This document shows positions 50,202-60,318 of a stretch of 64,000 bases of DNA, one piece after another (positions within the stretch are counted from its first letter, which is position 1; every line of letters begins with the position of its first letter). Source of the stretch: Paraburkholderia ginsengisoli NBRC 100965 (GTDB lineage: Bacteria > Pseudomonadota > Gammaproteobacteria > Burkholderiales > Burkholderiaceae); the NCBI RefSeq assembly GCF_000739735.1, contig NZ_BBJF01000011.1, forward strand, positions 62,001 to 126,000, in the 5' to 3' direction. A program made the translations under genes and the position numbers. Below the pieces are notes generated by a model. The model was given only the letters and a program-made list of their open reading frames with translations. It did no database searches and was not told the origin of the DNA.

Positions 50202-51314
50202 TCAGCGCGTGAACACCTCATAAAGCGCGGCGACATGCGCGTCGACGCTCGGGTCGTACACCAGACTGTCGAGCGGCCGCGCGATCCGCGCGCCGCCGCT
50301 GCGCACGCGCTCCACCGCCTGCTCGATCGCACGCTCGAAACTCCCCGCCGACTGCCGCGAGAACTCGATCTTCGCCGCGCCGGTGACGGTCTCCGCCGAA
50401 CCGACGTTGTCCGCGATCACGAGCGGCGTGCCGCACATCACCGACTCGACCCCGACGAGGCCGAACGGCTCGTACGCCGAAGCGACGACGGTGAAGTCGG
50501 CGGCCGCGAACAGCTTTTCGATCTCCTTGCTGTAGCCGACATAGCGGATCGTGTCGCTCGTTTTCGGCACCGGCCGGCCGGCAACGACGAGGCACACCGG
50601 CAGCGTGGTCCGCGCGAAGAACGCCTCCAGCAGCGGATAGCCCTTGCGCTCGTGACTGGTCGACGAAAACACGAAGATCACGCGGTCTTCGGGCAGATCG
50701 AACTGGCGGCGCACCGCAGCGCGCGCTTCGTCGGCGAGCGGCTGGAAACGCGCGTCGACGGGCGGATAAAGTACGTCGATGCGCTCCGCCGGCACGCCGT
50801 AAAAGCGCTGCAACTCGCGGCTCATCAACTGTGAATGCGCGACGATCGCACGCGCCTGCGAATAGACGCGCCGTTCCAGTTCGATCTGCCACTCGTCGCT
50901 GCGGCGCGCGCGGCGCCCGGCAGCTTCGAGCGAACCGGGATGCGTGCCGCCGCACAGCGCGACGTCGGCATGCGTCGAGTGATTGATAGAGAACACGCAG
51001 CCGGGCCGATGCCGTCTGAGGCGCTGCTTGAGCCGCCAGTCGAACGCGAGGTTGCGTAGCTTGCGCGGCGCCCAGCGCACGTTCAGCGGCTGCGCGTCGA
51101 TCCACGCCGCTTCGGGCAGGCTGCGGTCGATTTCGCGGGCGAATAGCGTCGGACGCAAGCCCATCCGATGCAGGCCGGCGATCACATCACGTGTGTAGCG
51201 CTCGGCGCCGCCGCTGTTTTTCAGCGCCTGAGCGGTCAGCGCGATGTCGGTAAGGGGACGGCGGGTCGGGTCGGACAAGGATCGGATCTCGGTGAAGGGC
51301 ACACACGCGCACAT
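50202..51314 (-). CDS. Family 4 (GT-B) glycosyltransferase
   Basis: About 370 residues. L-K-N-S-G-G-A-E-R-Y-T is the N-terminal donor loop. The C-terminal Rossmann half has F-S-S-T-S-H-E-R-K-G-Y, the E-x7-E-like S-A-Y-E-P-F-G-L-V-G-V-E-S-V-M-C-G-T-P and A-D-N-V-G-S-A-E. It is a retaining GT-B enzyme acting in the cytoplasm on lipopolysaccharide core. The start is uncertain: in-frame ATGs lie at 51314 and 51347 and a GTG at 51302. It is convergent with the ligase gene. Confidence 0.85.
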   Translation of the reverse strand: MCACVPFTEIRSLSDPTRRPLTDIALTAQALKNSGGAERYTRDVIAGLHRMGLRPTLFAREIDRSLPEAAWIDAQPLNVRWAPRKLRNLAFDWRLKQRLRRHRPGCVFSINHSTHADVALCGGTHPGSLEAAGRRARRSDEWQIELERRVYSQARAIVAHSQLMSRELQRFYGVPAERIDVLYPPVDARFQPLADEARAAVRRQFDLPEDRVIFVFSSTSHERKGYPLLEAFFARTTLPVCLVVAGRPVPKTSDTIRYVGYSKEIEKLFAAADFTVVASAYEPFGLVGVESVMCGTPLVIADNVGSAETVTGAAKIEFSRQSAGSFERAIEQAVERVRSGGARIARPLDSLVYDPSVDAHVAALYEVFTR

Positions 51315-51462
51315 GCGGCGCGGCGGGTTGGTCCAAAGCAGCGGCAATTGTAAAGGATGCCTCGCGCCGCGCTCCGCGCTCCTCGCCGCTGATTGCGGCC
51401 CGTGTCGCGCAGCCCCGCCGCCACCGATTAAAATCTAGCCCAATTGCCACCGCTCCGACTCC

Positions 51463-52485
51463 ATGACCGATAGCCTGTCGCCCCCGCCTTCGCCCGTATC
51501 GGCCGCCGAACGCCCGCTGGTCACGATGCTGCTGATCGCCTACAACCAGGCCGGGCAGATCGGCGACGCCGTGCGCTGCGCCCTCGCGCAGACCTATCAG
51601 CCGCTCGAAATCATCATCTCCGACGACGCCTCCAGCGACGCCACCTTCGCCGCGATCGAAGCGGCGTTGGCCGGCTACGACGGCCCGCACCGGGTGAGCG
51701 TGCGGCGTAACGCGGCCAATCAGGGCATCAGCGCGCACCTGTCGCAGATCGCACAGCTGGCGCACGGCGAACTGCTGTTCGTCGCTGCGGGCGACGACAT
51801 GTCGGCGCCGACCCGCTGCGAGCGCGTGGTCGACTTCTGGCTCACGCACGAGCGGCGTCCCGACCTGATCGCCACCGATCTCGCCGACATGGACGAAGCC
51901 GGCCACGTCCACGAACGGCTGAGCCCGACCGAGCTCGACACCTACCGCAGTTTCGACGACTGGCTGGCGCGCCGTCCTTGGCTGATCGGCGCGGCGCACA
52001 CGTGGTCGCGGCGGCTGTTCGAACGCTTCGGGCCGATGCTGCCGGGCGCCGCCGCCGAAGATCAGATCATGGTGCTGCGCGCCATTCTCTCCGGCGGGGC
52101 GCTGAGTCTGCGCGAGCCGCTGGTGCGCTACCGGCGCGGCGGGCTGTCGCGCAAACGCCGCTATGCGTCGGTGGATGAGTTGATCGCGCGGATGCGCCAG
52201 AGCAATCGCTATGGATTGGCGGAGCTTGCGCAGTTGCAGCGCGACGCCGAAATCGCCGGGCTTGGCGAGCGCATGCGCGCGGCCATGGCGCCCAAGCTCG
52301 CGCGCGAGCAGTTTATCCACGCGATGTTCGAGGCGGGTGGTATCGGGGAGCGGATCGGCCTGCTGATGCACAGCGCCGGCGTGAAACTCGGGCTGCGCAT
52401 CCGCATTTTTCTGTACGCGAGCTGTCCGGCGGTGTACGCGCCGGGCATCTGGCTCAAGCGCGTGGTGCGCAAAGAACGCCGCTGA
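51463..52485 (+). CDS. Family 2 glycosyltransferase
   Basis: 340 residues, GT-A fold: V-T-M-L-L-I-A-Y-N-Q, I-I-I-S-D-D-A-S-S-D and the metal-binding-type A-A-G-D-D-M, with V-R-Y-R-R-G-G in the C-terminal half. It is probably a core/O-chain sugar transferase. It is convergent with the next glycosyltransferase gene (8-base gap). Confidence 0.87.
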   Translation: MTDSLSPPPSPVSAAERPLVTMLLIAYNQAGQIGDAVRCALAQTYQPLEIIISDDASSDATFAAIEAALAGYDGPHRVSVRRNAANQGISAHLSQIAQLAHGELLFVAAGDDMSAPTRCERVVDFWLTHERRPDLIATDLADMDEAGHVHERLSPTELDTYRSFDDWLARRPWLIGAAHTWSRRLFERFGPMLPGAAAEDQIMVLRAILSGGALSLREPLVRYRRGGLSRKRRYASVDELIARMRQSNRYGLAELAQLQRDAEIAGLGERMRAAMAPKLAREQFIHAMFEAGGIGERIGLLMHSAGVKLGLRIRIFLYASCPAVYAPGIWLKRVVRKERR

Positions 52486-52493
52486 AACCGCGC

Positions 52494-53549
52494 TTACAGC
52501 GCGCCGCGCGACGCACTACGGCGACGCCGCAACCGGCGTCCGAAACTCGGCCCCTGCGCGTCGACGCCGAAGCTCAGCACGCTGCGGCGCAAGCGCCGCA
52601 TCATCTTCACCGCGCGCACGAAGGTCTCGCCGGTGTGGCTGATCAGCACGAATTCGAACGCGCCGCGCCAGCTTTCGATGCCGCGCGAGAACGCGTGCAT
52701 GTCGTCGCGCGCGTCGACCGGCAGTTCCGCGCCGAAGCGCCGCGCGAACAGGCGGATCTGATCCGCGATGCCGTCGATCTGTCGCCGCCTGCTGGCGCCG
52801 CGCCGCCGCGCCGCCTCGACGCCGCATTCGTCGCGCGCGCTGGCGCCAGGCCGTCGATTGGTCGCGCTAGCGCCGACCGCATTGCTGTCGTGCTGGCGAT
52901 ATTTGAGGTGCGGCGCCGCGACGTGCCGGATCTCGCCGAACGACGCGACCACCATCGCGAGCCACCAGTCGTGCATCACGATGCCGGCCGGAAACGGCAA
53001 CGCGCGCTCCAGCGCGGCGCGATTGAGCAGCATCGCGCAGCCGGGCACATGGTTACTCAGCAGAAAATCCCGAAGACGCTCGGCGCGGCGTGACTTCGCG
53101 GTGATGTCGAACAGCGATTTCGACAGACAGCACAGCGTCGCATCCACCAGCTCGATGTCGCAGAAAGCCAGCGCGGGCGTGGACTTGCCTCGCGCGCGCT
53201 CCGCTCGTTGCAGATCGTGCATCAGGTCGGCGACTTTCGCGGGCGCCCACACGTCGTCCTGATCCGCGAGCGCGATGTAGTCGCCGCGACAACCCGCCAG
53301 CGCGCGCTCGAAGTTGCCCACGATGCCGACCCGCTCGCCGTTGCCCACCAACCGCACCGGCACGCGCCCGGCATGGGACGCGAGGAGCTCGCGCGTGCCG
53401 TCGCTGGAGGCGTCGTCGGACACCACCACTTCGAGATTCGGCCAGCTTTGCGCCTCTAGCGATGCCAGAAGCTCAGGCAGATAGGTGCGGCCGTTGTAGG
53501 TCGCAAGCGCAATGGAAACCAGCGGCGCGCCGGGGTCGTTGTGAAACAT
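52494..53549 (-). CDS. Family 2 glycosyltransferase
   Basis: 351 residues, GT-A fold: V-S-I-A-L-A-T-Y-N-G, V-V-S-D-D-A-S-S-D-G-T, A-L-A-D-Q-D-D-V-W (rhamnosyltransferase-like) and Y-R-Q-H-D-S-N-A-V-G. The D-Q-D-D-V-W motif is common in enzymes adding rhamnose or related sugars to core or O-antigen. The C-terminus is very Arg-rich. Confidence 0.87.
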   Translation of the reverse strand: MFHNDPGAPLVSIALATYNGRTYLPELLASLEAQSWPNLEVVVSDDASSDGTRELLASHAGRVPVRLVGNGERVGIVGNFERALAGCRGDYIALADQDDVWAPAKVADLMHDLQRAERARGKSTPALAFCDIELVDATLCCLSKSLFDITAKSRRAERLRDFLLSNHVPGCAMLLNRAALERALPFPAGIVMHDWWLAMVVASFGEIRHVAAPHLKYRQHDSNAVGASATNRRPGASARDECGVEAARRRGASRRRQIDGIADQIRLFARRFGAELPVDARDDMHAFSRGIESWRGAFEFVLISHTGETFVRAVKMMRRLRRSVLSFGVDAQGPSFGRRLRRRRSASRGAL

Positions 53550-53870
53550 GGGGGGTCGGATCTCCGCGACGCGGGACGATGGCAGGCCGCCAGCATGCGA
53601 TTAGTGCGACAAATACGCAACGAATTGAGGCAAAAACGCAACACTGCCCCGAAAACGGGGCTAGCGGGTCATGGGGCAAGCGGCGGTAAGGAAGAACCGG
53701 TCCATCCGGCCGCCGGGCGCTAGCACTGGGGACGGCACCCACGCCGCAAGCATTCTGGTGACCACGCCGCGCGCCGGATTTGCCGCTAGCTGGCGTGGGG
53801 AAAATCCCAATGACGGCGAGGGGTCGCGGCCGCTCAGTCGCCTCGACTGAGCGGCGCTCGAATGGGCGGA
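53550..53870. other. Intergenic region msbA - glycosyltransferase
   Basis: A 321-base gap. It contains the hairpin after msbA (53829-53855) and GCTAGC-containing sequence. No supported gene. Confidence 0.5.
53829..53855 (-). terminator. Hairpin after msbA
   Basis: A perfect 12-bp stem (GCCGCTCAGTCG with CGACTGAGCGGC) and a 3-base loop, 15 bases after the msbA stop. It lacks a T tract on the minus strand. Confidence 0.5.
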
Positions 53871-55673
53871 TCAGGCCGCGTTCTGCTGAAACTGGATACG
53901 GTGCAAGTGCGCGTACAACCCGTCCTGCTTCAGCAATTCGCGATGGCTGCCGCGTTCGACGATGCGCCCCGCTTCCATCACCAGAATGCGGTCGGCGCGC
54001 TCGATGGTCGACAGGCGGTGCGCGATCACCAGCGTCGTGCGGCCCTTCATCAGCGTTTCCAGCGCGGCCTGCACGTGACGTTCGGATTCGGAATCGAGCG
54101 CCGAGGTGGCTTCGTCGAGGATCAGGATCGGCGCATCCTTGTAGATTGCGCGCGCAATCGCGAGACGCTGCCGCTGGCCGCCCGACAGCATCATGCCGTT
54201 ATCGCCGACCAGCGTCTCGATGCCGTTCGGCATCGCCTCGACGGTGTCCCACAGATTGGCCGCGCGCAACGCGGCCCTGACCTTCTCCGGATCGGCCGTC
54301 TGACCGTACGCGACATTATTCGCGATCGTGTCGTTGAACAGCACCACGTCCTGGCTCACCATCGCGATCTGGCTGCGCAGCGCATGCAGGCCGTAGTCCG
54401 GCAGCGCCACGCCGTCGACCAGAATCGCGCCGCCGGTCGGATCGAAAAAGCGCGGCAGCAGATTCACCAGCGTGGTCTTGCCGCTGCCCGACGGGCCCGC
54501 GAGCGCGACCATTTCGCCCGGCGCCACCTTGAACGACACCTGGTTCAACGTGTGACGGTTGTGCGTCGTGCTCGTGCCGTTGGTGCTGTACGTGAACGAC
54601 ACGTCGCGGAATTCGACCTCGCCGCGCGCGCGCTCGAGCGGCTTGCCGCCGCCTTCCGGTTCGGACGGCTCGTCGATCAGACCGAAGATCAGCTCGCACG
54701 CGGTCATCCCGCGTTGCAGCGGCTGGTTCACGTCCATCAGATGCTTGAGCGGCGAGATGATCAGCAGCATCGACGTGACGAACGCGACAAAACCGCCGAC
54801 CGTCGTCTGATCCGACGACGACTGCACCACCGCGATCGTGATCACGACCGCCAGCGCGATCGACGCGAGGAACTGCGTCAACGGCTGCGCGAGGCCGCCG
54901 GAGACCGTCATACGCATCGCGTAGCCGCGCAGGCGCTTGCTCATCGCGGTGAAGCGGTCGATCTCGTACTGCTCGCCGTTGTGCACCTTGACGACCTTGT
55001 AGCCGCCCACCGACTCTTCGACGATGTACGACAGCTCGTTGGTCAGCAGTTGATGCTCGCGGTTCAGACGCCGCAAGCGGCGATTGATCTTGCCGACCAG
55101 CCAGCCGATTCCCGGCAACAGCACGGCGACGATCAGCGTGAGACGCCAGTTCAGATAGAACAGATAGCCGAGCAGGAAGATCACCGTCAGCGAGTCGCGC
55201 ACCAGCGTCACCATCACGCTCAGCAGCACGTTGAGAATCTGGTTCACCTCGAAGACGATCGCGTTGATCACCGTGCTCGCGGTCTCGCGCTGGAAAAACG
55301 CGACGCTCGTGTGGATCATCCGATCGAACATCTTCAGGCGCAGTTCGAGCAGAATCTTGTTCGACACGTACGCGAGCAGATAGCCGGACGCATACTGCGA
55401 CACGCCGCGAATCAGCGCGAGACCGATCACCGCGACCGGCACGAACCACTTGGCGTTGTCGCTCGCATGCGCGCCGAAGCCCTTGTCCAGCAACGGTTTG
55501 AGCAACGCGGGGATGGCGGCGTCGGTGCCGGCGCTGACGGCCATCGCGACGATCGCGCCGACCACCACCCACAGCAGCGGCTTGATATACGGCCACAGGC
55601 GCCGGAAGACGACGGCCGGCGACGACGCCTCACCTGAACCGATGGGTTTGCTTAACGTTGGCTTCGCGCTCAA
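53871..55673 (-). CDS. msbA: MsbA, lipid A-core flippase (ABC exporter)
   Basis: About 600 residues. Six transmembrane helices (residues 30-330), then an ATPase domain with Walker A G-P-S-G-S-G-K-T-T, Q-loop V-S-Q-D-V-V-L-F, signature L-S-G-G-Q-R-Q-R, Walker B I-L-I-L-D-E-A-T-S-A-L-D and the switch His I-A-H-R-L-S-T. Homodimers flip lipid A-core across the inner membrane. No ATG fits; a TTG at 55673 preceded by GAGGA at normal spacing gives the usual length and begins x-S-A-K-P-T-L-S-K. Confidence 0.93.
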   Translation of the reverse strand: MSAKPTLSKPIGSGEASSPAVVFRRLWPYIKPLLWVVVGAIVAMAVSAGTDAAIPALLKPLLDKGFGAHASDNAKWFVPVAVIGLALIRGVSQYASGYLLAYVSNKILLELRLKMFDRMIHTSVAFFQRETASTVINAIVFEVNQILNVLLSVMVTLVRDSLTVIFLLGYLFYLNWRLTLIVAVLLPGIGWLVGKINRRLRRLNREHQLLTNELSYIVEESVGGYKVVKVHNGEQYEIDRFTAMSKRLRGYAMRMTVSGGLAQPLTQFLASIALAVVITIAVVQSSSDQTTVGGFVAFVTSMLLIISPLKHLMDVNQPLQRGMTACELIFGLIDEPSEPEGGGKPLERARGEVEFRDVSFTYSTNGTSTTHNRHTLNQVSFKVAPGEMVALAGPSGSGKTTLVNLLPRFFDPTGGAILVDGVALPDYGLHALRSQIAMVSQDVVLFNDTIANNVAYGQTADPEKVRAALRAANLWDTVEAMPNGIETLVGDNGMMLSGGQRQRLAIARAIYKDAPILILDEATSALDSESERHVQAALETLMKGRTTLVIAHRLSTIERADRILVMEAGRIVERGSHRELLKQDGLYAHLHRIQFQQNAA

Positions 55674-55915
55674 GGAATCCTCTGTGAATGCGGTACGGCT
55701 TCCGCGCGGCGCACCGGGTGGGCGGCGCGGGAATGTCAAAAAAGAGCATTGTAATCGGTTGGTGGTGACGGCCGGGCGCAAGGGGCGGGTCGATTGAGCG
55801 GTGGGAGCGGACGGGCCCGATAAGCCGGCTGTGTATACTCGCGGGACTCATTGCCCAACCCATTCCCATCACCGCGCGTTCGCCGCCACGCGAACTCAGC
55901 CCACGCAACCCAGGT

Positions 55916-56677
55916 ATGCAAGAAACCACTCTCGGCGTCGCCATCATCACCCGAAACGCGGCGGCGCGGCTGGCCGAATGCCTGCAAGCCGTGGCCTTCG
56001 CCGATCAGATCGTCGTGATCGACGGCGGCAGCACCGACGGCACCGCCGACATCGCCCGCGCGCATGGCGCCCGCGTGATCGAACAGACCGACTGGCCGGG
56101 TTTCGGCCCGCAAAAGAACCGCGCGGTGGATGCGCTCGGCACGAGCTGGATTCTGTCGATCGACGCCGATGAAATCGTCTCGCCGGAACTGGCCGCCGCG
56201 ATCCGCGCGGCATTGATCGCGCCCACCGCCGACGTCTACGCGGTCGACCGGCTATCGAGTTTTTGCGGCCACTGGATTCATCACAGCGGCTGGTATCCGG
56301 ACTGGATTCCGCGTCTGTTCAAACGGGGCGCCGCGCGTTTCTCCGACGACCTCGTGCACGAGCGCCTGGTATTCGACACGCCAGCGCAGCGTCTGACCGG
56401 CAAGCTGATGCACTACTCGTACGAGGACTTCGAAGGCGTGCTGCGCAAGCTCGACGCGTATTCGACGGCGGGCGCGCAGCAACGTCACGCGGCGGGCAAG
56501 CGCGGCAGCTTCGGCAAGGCGCTCGGACGCGGCGCGTGGGCGTTCGTGCGGACCTATCTGCTGCGTCGCGGTTTTCTGGATGGCCGCGCCGGCTTCATGA
56601 TCGCGGTGTTCAATGCGGAGACGGTGTACTACCGGTTTTTGAAGCTGGCGCGAATGGGTGAGGAGACGCGGCGGTAG
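55916..56677 (+). CDS. waaE: LPS core glucosyltransferase (WaaE-like GT2)
   Basis: 253 residues. L-G-V-A-I-I-T-R-N-A-A, V-V-I-D-G-G-S-T-D-G-T, D-W-P-G-F-G-P-Q-K-N-R-A, S-I-D-A-D-E and H-Y-S-Y-E-D-F are the pattern of the WaaE/KdtX group, which adds beta-1,4-glucose to heptose I of the core. The G-F-G-x-Q-K-N motif distinguishes this group from ordinary GT2 enzymes. It is divergent from msbA, whose product exports the finished core. Confidence 0.85.
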   Translation: MQETTLGVAIITRNAAARLAECLQAVAFADQIVVIDGGSTDGTADIARAHGARVIEQTDWPGFGPQKNRAVDALGTSWILSIDADEIVSPELAAAIRAALIAPTADVYAVDRLSSFCGHWIHHSGWYPDWIPRLFKRGAARFSDDLVHERLVFDTPAQRLTGKLMHYSYEDFEGVLRKLDAYSTAGAQQRHAAGKRGSFGKALGRGAWAFVRTYLLRRGFLDGRAGFMIAVFNAETVYYRFLKLARMGEETRR

Positions 56678-56748
56678 GCCGGAAAACTTCACCACCGCGG
56701 CGCCGGCCGGAATCGGTTCGCCCGAACCAGGCGAACCCGAACCAAACC

Positions 56749-59700
56749 TCAATAAACGATCTCGATCGAGCTTCCCGCAAACTCGCCGCGCAACGCGGCA
56801 AGCAGTTCGTCGGTCGGCTTCACGCGCCAGGCGTCGCCCAAACGCATTTCACCTTGCGCATTCTCGCTGCGATACACCACCTGCACCGCGAGACCGTTTG
56901 GAATCTGCACCGCCTGACGCTGACGGTCGTTGCCATAGCCACCGCCGTTGCGGCCACCACCGCCACCACCTCCGCGCGATGAAGCCGCTGGCGCCGCAGC
57001 CGCCTGCTCGTCCTTGCCCGCGCTATGCGCTTCGAGCACACGGCGCAACGCCAGCGCGTCGGCATTACCGTTCATCTGAACCTTCACGGCTTCGGCGTAG
57101 CGGCAACGCGCGCGGCCCAGATCCATCACCGTATCGACGGTGAAGCGGATACCGCCGGTGAACGCGTCGTTACGCGCCTGGCCTTGCACGACCAGCAGTT
57201 CGTCTTCCTTGAACAGCTGCTTGTGCGCTTCAAAGGTCTCGTTGAACACCGTGACTTCGCATTGGCCCGTGCCGTCGTCGAGCAGCGCGATCAGCATCTT
57301 GCCGCGCTGGGTCATCTGCGTGCGCAGCGATGCGATCACCCCGGCGACCAGCTTGTCGCGCCCCTCCTTCAACTCGCCGATCTTCTGGCGCACGAAGCGG
57401 CGCACTTCATCCTTGTACGCGTCGAACAGATGGCCCGACAGGTAAAAGCCGAGCGCGGCCTTCTCTTCCTGCAGCTTCTTCTTTTCCGGCCATTCCGGCT
57501 CGTCGACCAGCTCGTGACCTTGCGACGGCGCGTCACCCATGTCGAACAGACCCGCCTGCAATGCATTGGCGCTCGCCTGCTCGGCCGCTTCCATCGCGAG
57601 CGAAACCGACGCAATCAGTTGCGCGCGATTCGCGTGCAAGGTATCGAACGCGCCCGCGCGGATCAACGCCTCGATAGTGCGGCGATTGACGATGCGGCGA
57701 TCAACCCGGTTGCAGAAATCGAAGATGTCGATGAAAGGACCTTCTTCGCGCGCGCGCAGGATTTCTTCGATCGCGTTCTGGCCGCTGCCTTTGATCGCGC
57801 CCAGGCCGTAACGGATCGTTTTCGAGCGCTTGCCGTCGGGTTCGGCGACCGGCTCGAAGCGATACGCGGACAGATTCACGTCCGGCGGCAACACGGCCAT
57901 CTTGTTCGTCAGACAGTCTTCGAACAGGATCTTGACCTTGTCGGTGTCGTCCATGGCGAGCGACATATTCGCCGCCATGAATTCCGCCGGATGGTGCGCC
58001 TTCAGCCACGCGGTGTAGTACGCGAGCAGCGCATACGCGGCCGCGTGCGACTTGTTGAAGCCGTAGCCCGCGAACTTCTCCATCAAGTCGAAGATTTCGT
58101 CGGCCTTCTCGGCGGTCAGGCCATTCTTCGCGGCGCCCTGGCGGAACAGCTCGCGATGCTCGGCCATTTCCTCGGCCTTCTTCTTACCCATCGCGCGACG
58201 CAGCAAGTCGGCGCCGCCCAGCGAATAGCCGCCGATGATCTGCGCCATCTGCATCACCTGCTCCTGGTAGACCATGATGCCGTAGGTCTCTTTCAGAACA
58301 GATTCGACGCGCGGGTCCGGATACTCGACCACTTCGCGGCCGTGCTTACGCGCGCAGAAGCTCGGGATCAGGTCCATCGGGCCCGGACGGTACAACGCGA
58401 CGAGCGCGATGATGTCCTCGAAGCGGTCGGGCTGCGCGTCTTTCAGCATGCCCTGCATGCCGCGGCTTTCCAGCTGGAACACGGCGACCGTATTCGCTTT
58501 CTTCAGCACCGAGAACGACGCGGGGTCGTCGAGCGGCACCTGGCCGAGCGACCAGTCCTGCTTCGACGGATCGAGACGGCGGATATAGCGCTCGGCCCAG
58601 TCGAGAATCGTCAGCGTGGTCAGACCCAAAAAGTCGAACTTCACGAGGCCGACCGCTTCGACGTCGTCCTTGTCATACTGGCTGACGACGCCGCTTTCGT
58701 CGCCCTGCGTGTACAGCGGGCAGAAATCGGTCAGCTTGCCCGGCGCGATCAGCACGCCGCCCGCGTGCATGCCGACGTTACGCGTGAGGCCTTCGACGCG
58801 CTGCGCGAGTTCGATCAGCTGATGCACTTCGTCTTCGTTGTCGAAGCGCTCCTGCAACAGCGGCTCTTCCTTCATCGCGTCGGCGATCGTGACGTGCTTG
58901 CCTGGCTTGAACGGGATCAGCTTGGCGATGCCGTCCGTGAACATGTAGCCGAGATCGAGCACGCGGCCGATGTCGCGCACCGCCGCCTTCGCCGCCATCG
59001 TGCCGAACGTCGCGATCTGCGACACGGCGTCCGCGCCGTACTTTTCCTTCACGTACTGGATCACGCGGTCGCGGCCGTGCTGGCAGAAGTCGATGTCGAA
59101 GTCGGGCATCGACACCCGTTCCGGATTCAGGAAACGTTCGAACAGCAGGTTGTAGCGCAGCGGGTCGAGATCCGTCACGCCAAGCGCGTAAGCGACCAGC
59201 GAACCCGCGCCCGAACCCCGGCCAGGTCCGACCGGCACGCCGTTGTTCTTGGCCCAGTTGATGAAGTCCGCGACGATCAGGAAGTAGCCCGGAAAGCCCA
59301 TCTTGATGATCGTGCCGCACTCGAATTCGAGGCGCTCGTAATACGTGGCGCGCTGTGCGGCGCGCTCGGCCTCGTCCGGGTACAGCTGTTCGAGACGCTT
59401 TTCAAGGCCCTCTTTCGACAGCTGCACGAGGTAGTCGTCGAGCGACATGCCGTCGGGCGTCGGGAACAGCGGCAGCTTCGGCTTGCCGAGTTCGAGCGTG
59501 AGATTGCAGCGCTTGGCAATCTCGACCGTGTTGGCGAGCGCCGACGGAATGTCCGCGAACAGCGCGGTCATTTCCTCCTGCGTGCGGAAATACTGCTCGG
59601 ACGTAAAGCGCTTCGGACGGCGCGGATTCGCGAGAATGTCGCCTTCGGAAATGCACACGCGCGCTTCGTGCGCGGTGAAGTCGTCGGGCGTCATGAACTG

Positions 59701-60318
59701 CATCGGATGCGTGGCGACTACCGGCAATTTCAGCGACGCCGCCAGCGTGACCGCCTGCTGCACGTACTGCTCGCCACCCGGCTGACCGCAACGTTGCAGT
59801 TCGATATAGAAGCCGCCAGGAAACACCTTTGCCCAATGCAGCGCGTTGCGTTTCGCCGCTTCCACGTTGCCGGCCGCGAGCGCGAGACCGACGTCACCCT
59901 GTTGTGCGCCCGACAACGCGAGCAGCCCTTCGCCGAGTCCCGATTCGAGCCAGCCGGCCTCGACTTCGGCGCGGCCGCGATACTGGTTCGTGAGCGATGC
60001 CTTGCTGAGCAGCTCGCACAGATTCAGATAGCCGCGCCGGTCCTTGACCAGCAACAGCAGACGGGAAGGCTTGTCGCGGTCGTCCGGATTGGTGATCCAG
60101 ACGTCGCAGCCCGCAATGGGTTTGACCCCTTTGCCACGGGCTTCCTTGTAGAAACGGACGAGGCCGAAGGCGTTGCCGAGATCGGTGAGGGCGAGCGCGC
60201 CCTGACCGTCTTTGGCCGCGGCCTTGACGATGTCGTCAAGACGCACGATGCCATCGGCAATCGAGAATTCGGAGTGAACGCGGAGATGAACGAAGCGGGG
60301 ATCTGACATGGGCGACAT
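56749..60318 (-). CDS. dnaE: DNA polymerase III subunit alpha
   Basis: 1189 residues, the replicative polymerase. PHP domain at the N-terminus (F-V-H-L-R-V-H-S-E-F-S), then the catalytic Pol III family C core with G-P-G-R-G-S-G-A-G-S-L and the Asp pair M-P-D-F-D-I-D-F. The helix-hairpin-helix follows (G-Y-G-F-N-K-S-H-A-A-A-Y), and then an OB-fold domain near residue 1000. A Gly-rich linker (S-R-G-G-G-G-G-G-R-N-G-G-G-Y-G) close to the C-terminus is an oddity. GGAG lies 5 bases before the ATG at 60318; a second in-frame ATG is 9 bases later. Confidence 0.97.
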   Translation of the reverse strand: MSPMSDPRFVHLRVHSEFSIADGIVRLDDIVKAAAKDGQGALALTDLGNAFGLVRFYKEARGKGVKPIAGCDVWITNPDDRDKPSRLLLLVKDRRGYLNLCELLSKASLTNQYRGRAEVEAGWLESGLGEGLLALSGAQQGDVGLALAAGNVEAAKRNALHWAKVFPGGFYIELQRCGQPGGEQYVQQAVTLAASLKLPVVATHPMQFMTPDDFTAHEARVCISEGDILANPRRPKRFTSEQYFRTQEEMTALFADIPSALANTVEIAKRCNLTLELGKPKLPLFPTPDGMSLDDYLVQLSKEGLEKRLEQLYPDEAERAAQRATYYERLEFECGTIIKMGFPGYFLIVADFINWAKNNGVPVGPGRGSGAGSLVAYALGVTDLDPLRYNLLFERFLNPERVSMPDFDIDFCQHGRDRVIQYVKEKYGADAVSQIATFGTMAAKAAVRDIGRVLDLGYMFTDGIAKLIPFKPGKHVTIADAMKEEPLLQERFDNEDEVHQLIELAQRVEGLTRNVGMHAGGVLIAPGKLTDFCPLYTQGDESGVVSQYDKDDVEAVGLVKFDFLGLTTLTILDWAERYIRRLDPSKQDWSLGQVPLDDPASFSVLKKANTVAVFQLESRGMQGMLKDAQPDRFEDIIALVALYRPGPMDLIPSFCARKHGREVVEYPDPRVESVLKETYGIMVYQEQVMQMAQIIGGYSLGGADLLRRAMGKKKAEEMAEHRELFRQGAAKNGLTAEKADEIFDLMEKFAGYGFNKSHAAAYALLAYYTAWLKAHHPAEFMAANMSLAMDDTDKVKILFEDCLTNKMAVLPPDVNLSAYRFEPVAEPDGKRSKTIRYGLGAIKGSGQNAIEEILRAREEGPFIDIFDFCNRVDRRIVNRRTIEALIRAGAFDTLHANRAQLIASVSLAMEAAEQASANALQAGLFDMGDAPSQGHELVDEPEWPEKKKLQEEKAALGFYLSGHLFDAYKDEVRRFVRQKIGELKEGRDKLVAGVIASLRTQMTQRGKMLIALLDDGTGQCEVTVFNETFEAHKQLFKEDELLVVQGQARNDAFTGGIRFTVDTVMDLGRARCRYAEAVKVQMNGNADALALRRVLEAHSAGKDEQAAAAPAASSRGGGGGGGRNGGGYGNDRQRQAVQIPNGLAVQVVYRSENAQGEMRLGDAWRVKPTDELLAALRGEFAGSSIEIVY

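Noticed and set aside
57025..60306. A 1093-codon open frame on the plus strand opposite dnaE
   Set aside because: It is a shadow of the GC-rich codon bias of dnaE: it is Arg/His/Gln/Ala-rich, has no recognisable domain and lies wholly within the antisense of a certain gene. The same holds for long frames opposite kdpD (6063-8108), kdpA (11068-12825), kdpB (9150-10487) and msbA (53862-55637).
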